Part shown: positions 1 to 7,544 of the stretch, piece by piece
How positions within the stretch are numbered: the stretch's first letter is position 1
Layout: each line of letters opens with the position of its first letter
Origin: Hyphomicrobiaceae bacterium
GTDB lineage: Bacteria > Pseudomonadota > Alphaproteobacteria > Rhizobiales > JAKIUO01
DNA: 18,220 nucleotides
Direction of reading: 5' to 3'
Assembly: GCA_021647535.1 (NCBI GenBank)
Contig: JAKIUO010000040.1
Location: 1-18,220 of the forward strand
Position numbers and translations under genes: made by a program
Notes under the pieces: generated by a model
What the model was told of the DNA's origin: nothing
Seen by the model: the letters and a program-made list of their open reading frames with translations, nothing else
The model's database searches: none

Positions 1-1
1 G

Positions 2-307
2 TGGGACGGCTTGCAGGTCTTCTTGCATGACGGCCATGTCGAGATCGACAGCAACGCAGTTGAAAACGCCATCCGCCCCATCGCCCATTTTCCAAAGAAC
101 AGGGGCCGTAAAAATTCACTATTCGCCGGACATGATGAAGGCGGCAAAAACTGGGCCCTGTTCGCATCCCTCATCGCCACTTGCAAAATAAACCACATCA
201 ACCCGTTCGACTATCTGCGCACCACCCTTGAACTGATTGCAAAAGGCCACCCCCAATCAAAACGCGACGAGCTCCTGCCATGGAACTTCAAACCCCCGTC
301 AAGCTAA
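2..307 (+). CDS. IS66-family transposase (TnpC), C-terminal fragment
   Basis: This is the C-terminal part of the DDE transposase of an IS66 element; its start lies before the window. The frame is open from base 2 (W-D-G-L-Q-V-F). It shows the family signature DGHVEIDSNAVENAIRP, whose Glu in the VEN segment belongs to the catalytic triad as known for the family, followed by a GRKN-LFAG block and ASLIATCKIN. The tail DELLPWNF is typical of rhizobial IS66 members (from memory). Compared with the usual RPIAL-RKN spacing, a few extra residues (roughly FPKN) lie between RPIA and GRKN, which may impair activity. The gene stops at TAA 305-307, just before the inverted end of the element. The other IS66 genes, tnpA and tnpB, would lie upstream, out of view. 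Confidence 0.85.
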   Translation, partial: WDGLQVFLHDGHVEIDSNAVENAIRPIAHFPKNRGRKNSLFAGHDEGGKNWALFASLIATCKINHINPFDYLRTTLELIAKGHPQSKRDELLPWNFKPPSS

Positions 308-308
308 A

Positions 309-335
309 ACCCAACGGTACCGCCGCACCGCTTAC
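309..335 (+). repeat. IS66 right terminal inverted repeat
   Basis: The stretch ends with CCGCACCGCTTAC. The last seven bases match the inverse of the conserved GTAAGCG terminus of IS66-family elements. The inner boundary of the repeat cannot be set because the left end is not in the window. Confidence 0.6.
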
Positions 336-769
336 GTTTCACCTGACGCCTGGACAAGACCATGATGCACCCGTGTGTCGTCTTTTGCTGGACGAGCTGC
401 AACCCCGGTCAATTTGTGCTTGCCGACAAGGCCTACGACGCTGACTGGATCAGAAACATGATTTGGGAACAAGGGGCCATCGACGTGATCCCGTCTAAAT
501 CGAACCGGAAAATACCAAAGGAATTCGATGCTGAATTATACAAACAGCGCAACCATGTGGAACGTTGCATTGGCCGCCTGAAAGCCTCATTCCGCCGCAT
601 CGCAACCAGATACGAAAAAACGCCAACAAATTTCATGGCCATGATAAAGCTGGCTGCGGTGAGATTGTGGTGCAGGTTTATGAGGCCGCTGCCTGGTTTT
701 TGGTGCTCACCACATCAGAAATCCACTTGGGGCGACGGTGCAGGTTTCCCGAGCCACCTCTACCTTTGA
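336..769 (+). pseudogene. IS5-family transposase remnant, interrupted by IS66 and frameshifted
   Basis: The sequence codes for the C-terminal half of an IS5-family (IS427-like) DDE transposase. From 337 the frame reads FHLTPGQDHDAP and continues through CRLLLDELQP; after the CCCC run at 403-406 the match continues in another frame as GQFVLADKAYDADWIR. One extra C in that run explains the shift. Downstream, NHVERCIGRLKASFRRIATRYEKT carries the Y/R-E-K type signature, with the catalytic Glu in VERCIGRLK. The N-terminal half is missing, cut off by the IS66 end at 335. The last ~35 residues after RLWCRFMRP look unlike family members, so the true element end probably lies between about 670 and 760. 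The frame ends at 767-769, overlapping the convergent cytochrome gene by 10 bases. It is not expected to be functional. Confidence 0.8.
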
Positions 770-2184
770 GGCAATGGGAACTGATAGGGAATGCCGCGTT
801 TTATTGATTCCCATGCTTTTTTAGCTTCACGCTTGCTTGTATTGCGATGGCAGTCCGTGCATTTATCAATCTTGCGCATACCCTTTTTCCTGTGGGAAGC
901 TCTTACTCCACCTTTCGAATGCGCATGACAGAAATAGCATGTGTATTGCTTGTAATCAGGTTTTTTGTAGCTCGGTATGCGATGGCAGGTCGTACACCTC
1001 TTATGGTGCTTGTCAAACACGAAAAACTTGTCGTGATTATAAGTCGCCGGTTTCCACTTCTTCGTCCCATGACATTGCCCACACTCCTGCGTCACATTGC
1101 GATGCATCGTATCATCAGGCTTTTTATTCTTGTGACAATTCGTGCATTGCTTCAGTTCGGGGAATGCGACCAGGTCATGTTCGAATGTTTTGGTTTTCCA
1201 ATTGTCAAAACTGTGACACTGACCGCACTTTTGCGAAGCGTTGCGATGGATGATGTCAACAGGCTCTTTTGGTTTGTGGCAGGCGATACAATTCTCGATT
1301 TCCGGGAATTTATCGATCTCATGCGTGAATAATGCCGGTTTCCATTTTTCGGCAGAATGACACAGACCGCATTGATCAGACGCGTTGCGATGGATGATGT
1401 CTAGTGGCTGTTTGGGCTTGTGGCACGCGATACAATTCAGCAGTTCGGGAAAGGTTTTAAAGTCATGATTGAATTTTGCCGGTTTCCACTTATCGAATGT
1501 ATGGCATTGTTTACAGTCTGTTGGCGCATTGCGATGGACGACATCCTTTGGCAGTTCTGTCTTGTGGCAGGCAATGCAATCATTTCGTTTGGGCTCCATG
1601 ATCATATCGTGATTGAATTTTGCAGGTTTCCATTTATCAAATGTATGACACTGGCCACAGTCTTTGGAGAATTGGCGATGCTTGTCATCCGTTTGCTGTT
1701 CATGACAGGTGGTGCATACTTTTCTTTTTGTTTCTTTGATCAGGTCATGCGAAAAGCGCCGACCAAGAAGGTGCAAAACATCAGGCCTTCCCAGTTTTTT
1801 CGTTTTTTCCAAAGCGTATTTTTCCAGCTCATCAGCATGGGCATAAGGCCGATAGACAATCATGCTGGCATGATCCGTATGGCACTCAACGCAATAGCCG
1901 TCGCGCAATTCTTCATGGAAAGGACGCGTGGTTTTCTTGATTTTCTGATCCAGCTTGTTGCCCTGCGTATCAAACAAGCCAATTTTGGAAAGCTCATGAC
2001 ATTTTATGCATTTGGGCACGGATATACCAACAAACATTGTATGGCAGTCGAAACATTTTTGCTCAAAACTTTGATGTCCTTCGATCAATTTGCCCGGACT
2101 GACCATTTTGTGAGCATACAAAAAGGTCAACGCCGTAACGGCCAATAGATTAATGACAATGATCAGTTTGATGCTTTTATTCAT
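760..2184 (-). CDS. 16-heme c-type cytochrome with 48-residue diheme repeats
   Basis: This 474-residue protein has an N-terminal hydrophobic segment (about residues 5-24: a signal peptide or membrane anchor) and 16 CXXCH heme sites, at Cys 44, 59, 98, 157, 176, 203, 224, 251, 272, 299, 320, 347, 368, 397, 416 and 442. From 176 to about 415 the hemes fall in a regular pattern of two per 48 residues, each unit of the form CGQCH...WKPAKFNHD...CIACHK...VHRNA. The extra His in FNHD and VHRN fit bis-His ligation as in class III-type multiheme cytochromes. The start is taken at ATG 2184 rather than GTG 2190 because GGGAG lies 5 bases upstream of it and it makes an ATGA overlap with the stop of the cytochrome b gene. 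It is last in a three-gene operon and probably takes electrons from that cytochrome b. The exact partner or acceptor is unknown. The 3' end touches IS debris, so the native C-terminus could be altered. Confidence 0.9.
   Translation of the reverse strand: MNKSIKLIIVINLLAVTALTFLYAHKMVSPGKLIEGHQSFEQKCFDCHTMFVGISVPKCIKCHELSKIGLFDTQGNKLDQKIKKTTRPFHEELRDGYCVECHTDHASMIVYRPYAHADELEKYALEKTKKLGRPDVLHLLGRRFSHDLIKETKRKVCTTCHEQQTDDKHRQFSKDCGQCHTFDKWKPAKFNHDMIMEPKRNDCIACHKTELPKDVVHRNAPTDCKQCHTFDKWKPAKFNHDFKTFPELLNCIACHKPKQPLDIIHRNASDQCGLCHSAEKWKPALFTHEIDKFPEIENCIACHKPKEPVDIIHRNASQKCGQCHSFDNWKTKTFEHDLVAFPELKQCTNCHKNKKPDDTMHRNVTQECGQCHGTKKWKPATYNHDKFFVFDKHHKRCTTCHRIPSYKKPDYKQYTCYFCHAHSKGGVRASHRKKGMRKIDKCTDCHRNTSKREAKKAWESIKRGIPYQFPLPQR
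940..1659 (-). repeat. Five tandem 144-bp coding units (48 residues, two hemes each)
   Basis: Heme Cys positions 176, 224, 272, 320 and 368 of the cytochrome are exactly 48 residues apart, as are 203, 251, 299 and 347; the last spacing (347 to 397) is 50. The conserved words WKPA, CIACHKPK and IHRNAS recur in step. The DNA has diverged between units, so the duplications are old and the sequence is not at obvious risk of slippage. Confidence 0.85.
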
Positions 2185-2765
2185 CTCCACTCCCAGAACA
2201 TCAATATGCTAATGATATGGCCCAGCGTCAAAATGGCGAAGATGAAAGAGATCGGAAAGTGAACGACGCGCCATTTCTCCATCAGCTGGAAGGTCACGGC
2301 ATCCCAAAACAATTCTTTGTCGATTTCAACTTTGGACAGACCGCGTGTTTTATAGCTTTCCTGCTTGGCCATCATATGCTGCCTGGAACGCGCCAGCAGA
2401 TATCTGCCGATCATACCACTGATCAGGTTGACAACCATGGCGATCAGCGCCAGCCAGGGCAGAATTGTATTAAAATGGTGGCCAGCATGGACAAGCACCA
2501 AAAGCGCCCCCAGCCAGGTCAACAGCTCATGCATACGCAGTAGCTTTTGTGGATTTCCCGAAGAGATATATTTTCTTTTTCGAAGAGAATAGGTCAGCGA
2601 CAGGATGATCAACAGGGTTCCTGGTATTCCCAGATAACGACCAATCCACAGATAACCCAGTCTTTCGAGAAGGGCATCTCCCACTGTTGTGGTTCCAATC
2701 AATAATACGAACATCCCTAGCAAGGGCGCGATCTCAAGGCGGAAAAGGGAATTTTTCATAAACAT
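2181..2765 (-). CDS. Small diheme membrane cytochrome b
   Basis: A 194-residue integral membrane protein with about five hydrophobic segments (roughly residues 11-30, 44-60, 81-97, 102-123 and 168-190). Two helices carry His pairs with the same spacing: His79/His93 and His169/His183, both 14 apart. This is the arrangement by which cytochrome b of bc complexes holds two b hemes across a four-helix bundle, so a two-heme transmembrane path is inferred. His96 and His97 lie next to one pair. It follows the flavoprotein gene by one base and overlaps the 16-heme cytochrome gene by ATGA, so the three are surely co-transcribed and probably coupled in translation. The likely role is to carry electrons from the flavoprotein on the cytoplasmic side to the c hemes outside. 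A second Met (2759) is an alternative start. The family was not named from the sequence alone. Confidence 0.75.
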   Translation of the reverse strand: MFMKNSLFRLEIAPLLGMFVLLIGTTTVGDALLERLGYLWIGRYLGIPGTLLIILSLTYSLRKRKYISSGNPQKLLRMHELLTWLGALLVLVHAGHHFNTILPWLALIAMVVNLISGMIGRYLLARSRQHMMAKQESYKTRGLSKVEIDKELFWDAVTFQLMEKWRVVHFPISFIFAILTLGHIISILMFWEWR

Positions 2766-2766
2766 C

Positions 2767-4038
2767 TCAAGCCATCAGGGTCAGGTTACATTTTGGACGC
2801 GAGATACAAAGCAGACAGTGGCCTGGCTCGGGGTCTATATCAGGGGGCTGCATATAATCGACCTCCCCTTCCTCGATTTTAACCTGACAGGTGCCGCAAC
2901 TACCAGAGCGACAGCCAGAATCAATCATAATGCCACTTTTTTCGGCAAATTCAAGAATATTAGCCTCGTCCCCCTCCCATGCAATGGTCTTTTTCGATTT
3001 GGAAAAGGTCACAAAAATATTTTTTGCTGTACTGCCTTGTGGCGCAGCGGATTTTGGCTTCTCACTCGGCAAACGAATAGAGGCCGGACCAAAGGCTTCA
3101 TAATGTACAAACTGCCTTGGCACCCCCCATTTATCGATTGCCGGAACCAGAGATTCCAGCAAAGCCGTCGGTCCGCAAATATAAAAGTGATAAGGCCTGA
3201 AAGAAAGGGTCAGTCGCAAAAGGCCGATATTAATGCGCCCTTGTTGCCAATAATCAACGCCAATCACATCACTCGGCAACGGTCTGCTATAGCAGGTACA
3301 CAATCGAAAATTGCGATGTTTCCGGGCCAGAGCTTCCAGATGCGACTTCATCACATGCTCAGAGCTATTGCGCACACCGTAAAACAGCCAGATCTCCCGT
3401 AAGCTTTCCTCCTGAAGAACAGTGTTAAGCATACTGAGCATCGGCGTAATACCCACTCCGCCAGCAATCAGGACAATCGGTGCGTTGCTGGCCTCAAGAA
3501 AGAAATTACCACCCGGTGCCCGCGCATACAAAATATCCCCCTCGCTCACCTTGTCATGAAAATAGTTGGATATCTGCCCTGGAGGCAGGTTTGGCGGGGT
3601 CGATGGAGCCAGTTCTCGCTTGATGGAAACGCGATAATAGCCGGTGTTGGAGCGATCCGACAAAGAATAGCAGCGTGTGACGTTTTTATGTTCACCGGTT
3701 GCTGGATCCTTGGCATCAAACTGGAAGGTCAGAAATTGTCCCGGCAAGAAGTCAGGCAGAGGCGGACCGTCAACGGGGGCCAGATAGAATGAACATATGC
3801 TCTTGCAAGGGTTTTCATATATTTTGCGCACCACCCGTAATTCACGAAGCCCCTGCCATGAGCCCGGCTTGACCTGCTGCATAGTTGGTTCATCAAGCAA
3901 ACCATCACCAAAGCTCTTCACATTCGCCTTCAGCTTCAGATAAGTCCGCCAATGACGATAGAATATGATGATGGCTACGATTGCTATTTGACCCAATAGA
4001 ACCAGAGCTATGAATAATGAAAGTTCAAGTACACTCAC
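2767..4038 (-). CDS. Membrane-anchored NAD(P)H flavoprotein reductase with C-terminal 2Fe-2S ferredoxin domain
   Basis: A 423-residue protein. An N-terminal membrane helix (residues 5-27) is followed by a ferredoxin-NADP reductase-type core: FAD motif RCYS at 122-125, pyridine-nucleotide motif GGVGITP at 193-199 and CGP at 288-290. The C-terminal plant-type ferredoxin domain (about 341-423) has cluster ligands Cys376, Cys381, Cys384 and Cys411. The layout resembles reductases of the CDP-6-deoxyglucoseen reductase/phenol hydroxylase reductase type and Hcr, but with an added membrane anchor. It should oxidise NADH or NADPH in the cytoplasm and pass single electrons through 2Fe-2S to the adjoining cytochrome b. 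The start is GTG 4038; the membrane helix begins right after it and no in-frame ATG fits better, though the ribosome site (GCGAG) is weak. Donor preference (NADH or NADPH) cannot be read with confidence. Confidence 0.88.
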   Translation of the reverse strand: MSVLELSLFIALVLLGQIAIVAIIIFYRHWRTYLKLKANVKSFGDGLLDEPTMQQVKPGSWQGLRELRVVRKIYENPCKSICSFYLAPVDGPPLPDFLPGQFLTFQFDAKDPATGEHKNVTRCYSLSDRSNTGYYRVSIKRELAPSTPPNLPPGQISNYFHDKVSEGDILYARAPGGNFFLEASNAPIVLIAGGVGITPMLSMLNTVLQEESLREIWLFYGVRNSSEHVMKSHLEALARKHRNFRLCTCYSRPLPSDVIGVDYWQQGRINIGLLRLTLSFRPYHFYICGPTALLESLVPAIDKWGVPRQFVHYEAFGPASIRLPSEKPKSAAPQGSTAKNIFVTFSKSKKTIAWEGDEANILEFAEKSGIMIDSGCRSGSCGTCQVKIEEGEVDYMQPPDIDPEPGHCLLCISRPKCNLTLMA

Positions 4039-4131
4039 GTTCGATATCTCGCCATGTCTTAGGGTCCAAACCCAATCTGCACAAACATTCGCCCGCTAGA
4101 AAGGTCCCTCCCCCGCCTATTTGGGTAAATC

Positions 4132-4161
4132 TTAATACCGACAATTTGATGGTTGAAGCAA
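4132..4161 (-). promoter_or_regulatory. Possible promoter of the flavoprotein-cytochrome operon
   Basis: On the minus strand TTGCTT (4161-4156) and TATTAA (4137-4132) are separated by 18 bases, about 95 bases ahead of the GTG start. It is the best sigma70-like pair seen in the 259-bp gap between the RND gene and the flavoprotein gene. Such pairs are common in AT-rich DNA, so support is weak. Confidence 0.25.
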
Positions 4162-4297
4162 TTGCAAAATGACACAAAGCAAGCCGTTTATCCCCAAACA
4201 TCGAAAAACTGCGATCAGCCCCTGCTTCTGGAGATATGCCCTGACTATGAAAATTTCAACAGCCACCCTTGCCTGATTCTCAGTATCTGACCGGATA

Positions 4298-7200
4298 TTA
4301 TTTTTGTGCCGCCTGCGCCAGCCCGGCCTTTTTACGACGAAACCACAAGAAAGGACGGCTCCCTGAGGACTGGCCCGCTTTGGCCAGAATATTTTTATCA
4401 CCATACCAAAGATACAGCATGGGAATGACGAACAGGCTCAATAATGTCGAGGTCACCAACCCGCCAACAATGACAACGGCCATCGGGTGTTGCAATTCGT
4501 GCCCTGAAATAACCCCCCCAATGATGAGCGGCACCATGGCCAGGCCAGTGCTCAGCGAGGTCATCAGGATTGGCGCCAGCCTTTCACCAGCGCCTCTGAG
4601 CACCAGATCAAGACCAAACGGCATATTTTCACTCTTTTCCAAATGCTGATAGTGCGACACCAAAAGAACGCCATTGCGAGCCGCCACGCCAAGAATGGTC
4701 AGCAAACCCACAAGAGAGCCCAAAGACACAATACCGCCAGACATATAGGTGGCGATGACGCCCCCGACCAAAGCGGCCGGCAGGGCCAGAAAGGTCATGA
4801 AAGCCAGTTTCCAGCTGCCAAATGAGGCCTGCAACATCAACAAAATACCCAAGGCGGCCAACAGGCTGACCCAGCCAAGCTGCTTGAGCGCTTTGGCACG
4901 CTCAATCGGTTCACCCAGTATTTCGGCCCGATATTCCAAAGGAAAATCAACTGTGGCCAGCTGCGCTTCAACATCACTGATGATCTGCGTAAAATCAGCA
5001 TTTTTATACACACTTGCCTTGACATCAATCCTTCGTGAAAAATTCTCACGCAGCACGGCATTGGGGGTCGGCTTGATGGCAATATCGGCAACTTCTGACA
5101 ATCGAACATGTCCACCGATTGGCGTATCAATCAACAGATCTTGCAAATCGCTAAAACTATCGCGGTGTTTAGGCAGGGACCAGATCATAACGCCGTGAAT
5201 CCTGCCATTGCGAAAAACATCGCTCACTTCCATGCCATTCAGCATGGCAGAGACAGCCCGGCTGATATCTCCTGGTGTCAGACCATGCACAGCAGCTTTG
5301 GCAATATTGACCTTGATTTGAATTTGCGGGTTCTCCGTTTGAAAGCCCGTCTTGACCTTTTTCAATCCCTCAACATCAGTGAGCGCCTTCTTCACCTCAA
5401 GGGCTTTTTGGCGCAACGTCTTTAGATCTGGACCAAAAATGCGAACGACAACGGATTGCGAAGCGCCAGACAAAACCTGTTTGATGCGCTCGCGAATATA
5501 ATTGAGCTGGGGCACCCGAATACCCGGATAACCTGCCCCGGCTTCACGCACTTTTTCAATGGTTTCATCAAGCTTGCTGACATCCTTGATCGACACCCAG
5601 TTCTCCATATAATTCATGCCATGGACCTCGGGGCCAGAGATGGCGCGGCCAATATGCGAGCCGCAGGTCCGGACATTGGGGATCGTCATGAATTCGGCGC
5701 AGGCCCGGCGCGCCGTTCGATAGGCGGCCACCCGGGAGGTGCCCGGCTTTGTCAGCCATTTCACCAGAATATCAGGTTCCTTGAAACCTGGCATCAGTGT
5801 GTGGCTCAACATCGGCCAGGTCAAAATACCCATGGCGGCCACAAAAGCTGTAATCAGGATTGTCGGCACCGGATATCTCATACTGCCTTTGAGCAAGGGC
5901 ATGTAACTTCGCTTTAGAACGGAGACAAGCGGCGCTTCCTTTGTACGCAAAGGCCCCTTGCGCAATAGAATATAGGCCAGGGCAGGCGTGATTGTCAGCG
6001 CCACCACCATCGAGGCCAGCAAAGCCAGTGAATAGGAATAGACCAGTGGTGAGAAAAAGGCTTTGGACACCCCATGCAGATTAAAGACCGGCATGACAGA
6101 AAGAAGGATGATGATGGTGGCGTAAACAATAGGCCGCCGCACCTCCATAGAGGCATCCAGAATGATTTTGCCGGTTGACTTTTGCTGGTTGGCTGCAAGC
6201 TCCCGGTTCTCTCGTAACCTTCGCATGATATTCTCTATATCAATGATGGCATCATCAACAATGGCCCCAAGCGCCACAAAAAATCCAGCCAAAACCATCA
6301 CATTGATCGTTTCATTTTGCCAGTACAAAACAAGAGCAGAGGCCACAAGTGAAACCGGTATCGCTACCGAACTGATCAAAGCCACACGCCATTCAAAAAG
6401 AAAGAATATTAGAATGAAAACGACGATCAAAGCGCCAAGAATCATGGCATGACTCAGATTTGAAATCGACATCTCGACATAGCGCGCTGGCCTGAAAATC
6501 TGGTTATCAATATCTATACCGGGAAAAGCCGGTCGCAATTCCTCAATCGCCGCATCAAGCCCGCGTGTGGTTTCCTGAATATTGGCCCAGGGAAACATCT
6601 GCACCAAAATCAGCAAGCCCGGCCCATCATGAACAACAGCCTCTCCAATCGGTTTATCGTGAGAAAACCTGACCTCGGCAACATCGGATATAAAGATGGG
6701 CTTGCCATTCTTGTCATTCTTGACGACAACTTTGCTCAGATCTGGTGCTGAACTGATACCAAGGTCGTGCCGGATGGTCAGACGCTGTTGTCCCGTTTCT
6801 ATAAAGCCTTCGCCCTGCCCCTTGGCGGCCCGCGTATATTTTAACAGGCCGATTTTCAGCACATTGCCAGCCGCTTTTTTGACCTCGCTCAGCGTCACGC
6901 CATAATATCTCATTTTTTCGGGGTCGACCTGAACAAGCAATTGCTTGTTGCGAAACCCCCACATGACAATGCTGGCGACACCCTGCACTTTTTTCAGACG
7001 AAACTGCAATTTCCAAAAGGCCGCCATCGACAAATCATCAAGGCTCAGGGTCTTCGATGACAGACCGATATGCATCACCCTGGAGACCGAAGACATTGGC
7101 GGCAGCATAACCGGCGCAACAATATTGACCGGCATTTGCGAAGCAATCGTCGCCAGACGTTCATGCACCAGCTGACGTGCCTCAAGCAGGTCAACATCTG

Positions 7201-7495
7201 ATTTAAAGATCATCTTGACTTCGGACAGACCGGTGACGCTCTTGGAGCGCATAATATCGAGATCCACCGCTCCGCGCAAAGCCTGCTCAAGCGGAACTGT
7301 GACCAGCTCCTCCACTTCCACAGCCGACATCCCGGGGCCTTCTGCCTGGATCTTGATGACTGGCGGTGCAAAACGCGGGAACACATCAACCTGCATAACA
7401 GAGATGCGATCAAGGCCGTATATCAACATGACGGTAAAGGCCGCAACAATGAGATAACGAAATTTCAGGCTAGAGCTGATAATCCAGTGAAACAT
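4298..7495 (-). CDS. HME-type RND efflux permease (complete proton-relay type)
   Basis: A 1065-residue inner-membrane permease with the standard RND layout: helix 1 near residues 10-30, a large periplasmic loop, helices 2-6 around 345-510, a second helix and loop from 540, and helices 8-12 from about 870. Family marks include VDVFPRFAPP, the ARQLVHERL block, DPEKM and, in helix 4, VDDAIIDIEN (413-422), matching the CusA/CzcA type in which Asp and Glu here serve proton transfer. GVAARNGVLLVSH (937-948) marks helix 10. Of the three Met of the E. coli CusA copper path, only the one aligned with Met630 seems kept by eye, so the substrate is not fixed; a metal or other toxic solute is possible. 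It is the last gene of the operon, 49 bases after the adaptor gene. No outer-membrane partner gene is nearby. Confidence 0.88.
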   Translation of the reverse strand: MFHWIISSSLKFRYLIVAAFTVMLIYGLDRISVMQVDVFPRFAPPVIKIQAEGPGMSAVEVEELVTVPLEQALRGAVDLDIMRSKSVTGLSEVKMIFKSDVDLLEARQLVHERLATIASQMPVNIVAPVMLPPMSSVSRVMHIGLSSKTLSLDDLSMAAFWKLQFRLKKVQGVASIVMWGFRNKQLLVQVDPEKMRYYGVTLSEVKKAAGNVLKIGLLKYTRAAKGQGEGFIETGQQRLTIRHDLGISSAPDLSKVVVKNDKNGKPIFISDVAEVRFSHDKPIGEAVVHDGPGLLILVQMFPWANIQETTRGLDAAIEELRPAFPGIDIDNQIFRPARYVEMSISNLSHAMILGALIVVFILIFFLFEWRVALISSVAIPVSLVASALVLYWQNETINVMVLAGFFVALGAIVDDAIIDIENIMRRLRENRELAANQQKSTGKIILDASMEVRRPIVYATIIILLSVMPVFNLHGVSKAFFSPLVYSYSLALLASMVVALTITPALAYILLRKGPLRTKEAPLVSVLKRSYMPLLKGSMRYPVPTILITAFVAAMGILTWPMLSHTLMPGFKEPDILVKWLTKPGTSRVAAYRTARRACAEFMTIPNVRTCGSHIGRAISGPEVHGMNYMENWVSIKDVSKLDETIEKVREAGAGYPGIRVPQLNYIRERIKQVLSGASQSVVVRIFGPDLKTLRQKALEVKKALTDVEGLKKVKTGFQTENPQIQIKVNIAKAAVHGLTPGDISRAVSAMLNGMEVSDVFRNGRIHGVMIWSLPKHRDSFSDLQDLLIDTPIGGHVRLSEVADIAIKPTPNAVLRENFSRRIDVKASVYKNADFTQIISDVEAQLATVDFPLEYRAEILGEPIERAKALKQLGWVSLLAALGILLMLQASFGSWKLAFMTFLALPAALVGGVIATYMSGGIVSLGSLVGLLTILGVAARNGVLLVSHYQHLEKSENMPFGLDLVLRGAGERLAPILMTSLSTGLAMVPLIIGGVISGHELQHPMAVVIVGGLVTSTLLSLFVIPMLYLWYGDKNILAKAGQSSGSRPFLWFRRKKAGLAQAAQK

Positions 7496-7544
7496 GACTC
7501 AATCGTCTTTCCATCTTAAAAAACAGGATATTATAAGTTCAGGA

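Larger units (their letters stand above)
1..335 (+). mobile_element. Right end of an IS66-family insertion sequence
   Basis: Only the 3' end of the element is in view. It holds the tail of the DDE transposase gene, a 28-base spacer and an end reading CGCTTAC at 329-335. IS66-family ends classically read GTAAGCG, so on this strand the right end should read CGCTTAC, which is what is seen. Directly after it, from 336, the sequence switches to an IS5-type transposase reading frame, so the IS66 copy appears to have landed inside an older IS5 gene. IS66 elements usually make 8-bp target duplications; the right copy would be 336-343, and the left copy is outside the window. Confidence 0.7.

Noticed and set aside
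301..336. Reading 301-336 as the upstream part of the IS5 transposase (KLKPNGTAAPLTFH)
   Set aside because: The frame happens to be open, but the bases 309-335 are better explained as the IS66 end with CGCTTAC at its border.
847..2148. Long plus-strand frames opposite the 16-heme cytochrome (161 and 242 codons)
   Set aside because: They mirror the regular CXXCH repeats on the minus strand and have no motif or ribosome site; the minus-strand reading is clearly the real one.
4298..7495. Assigning the RND system to copper efflux (CusA)
   Set aside because: By eye only one of the three CusA pathway Met residues seems to be kept, so the substrate cannot be named.
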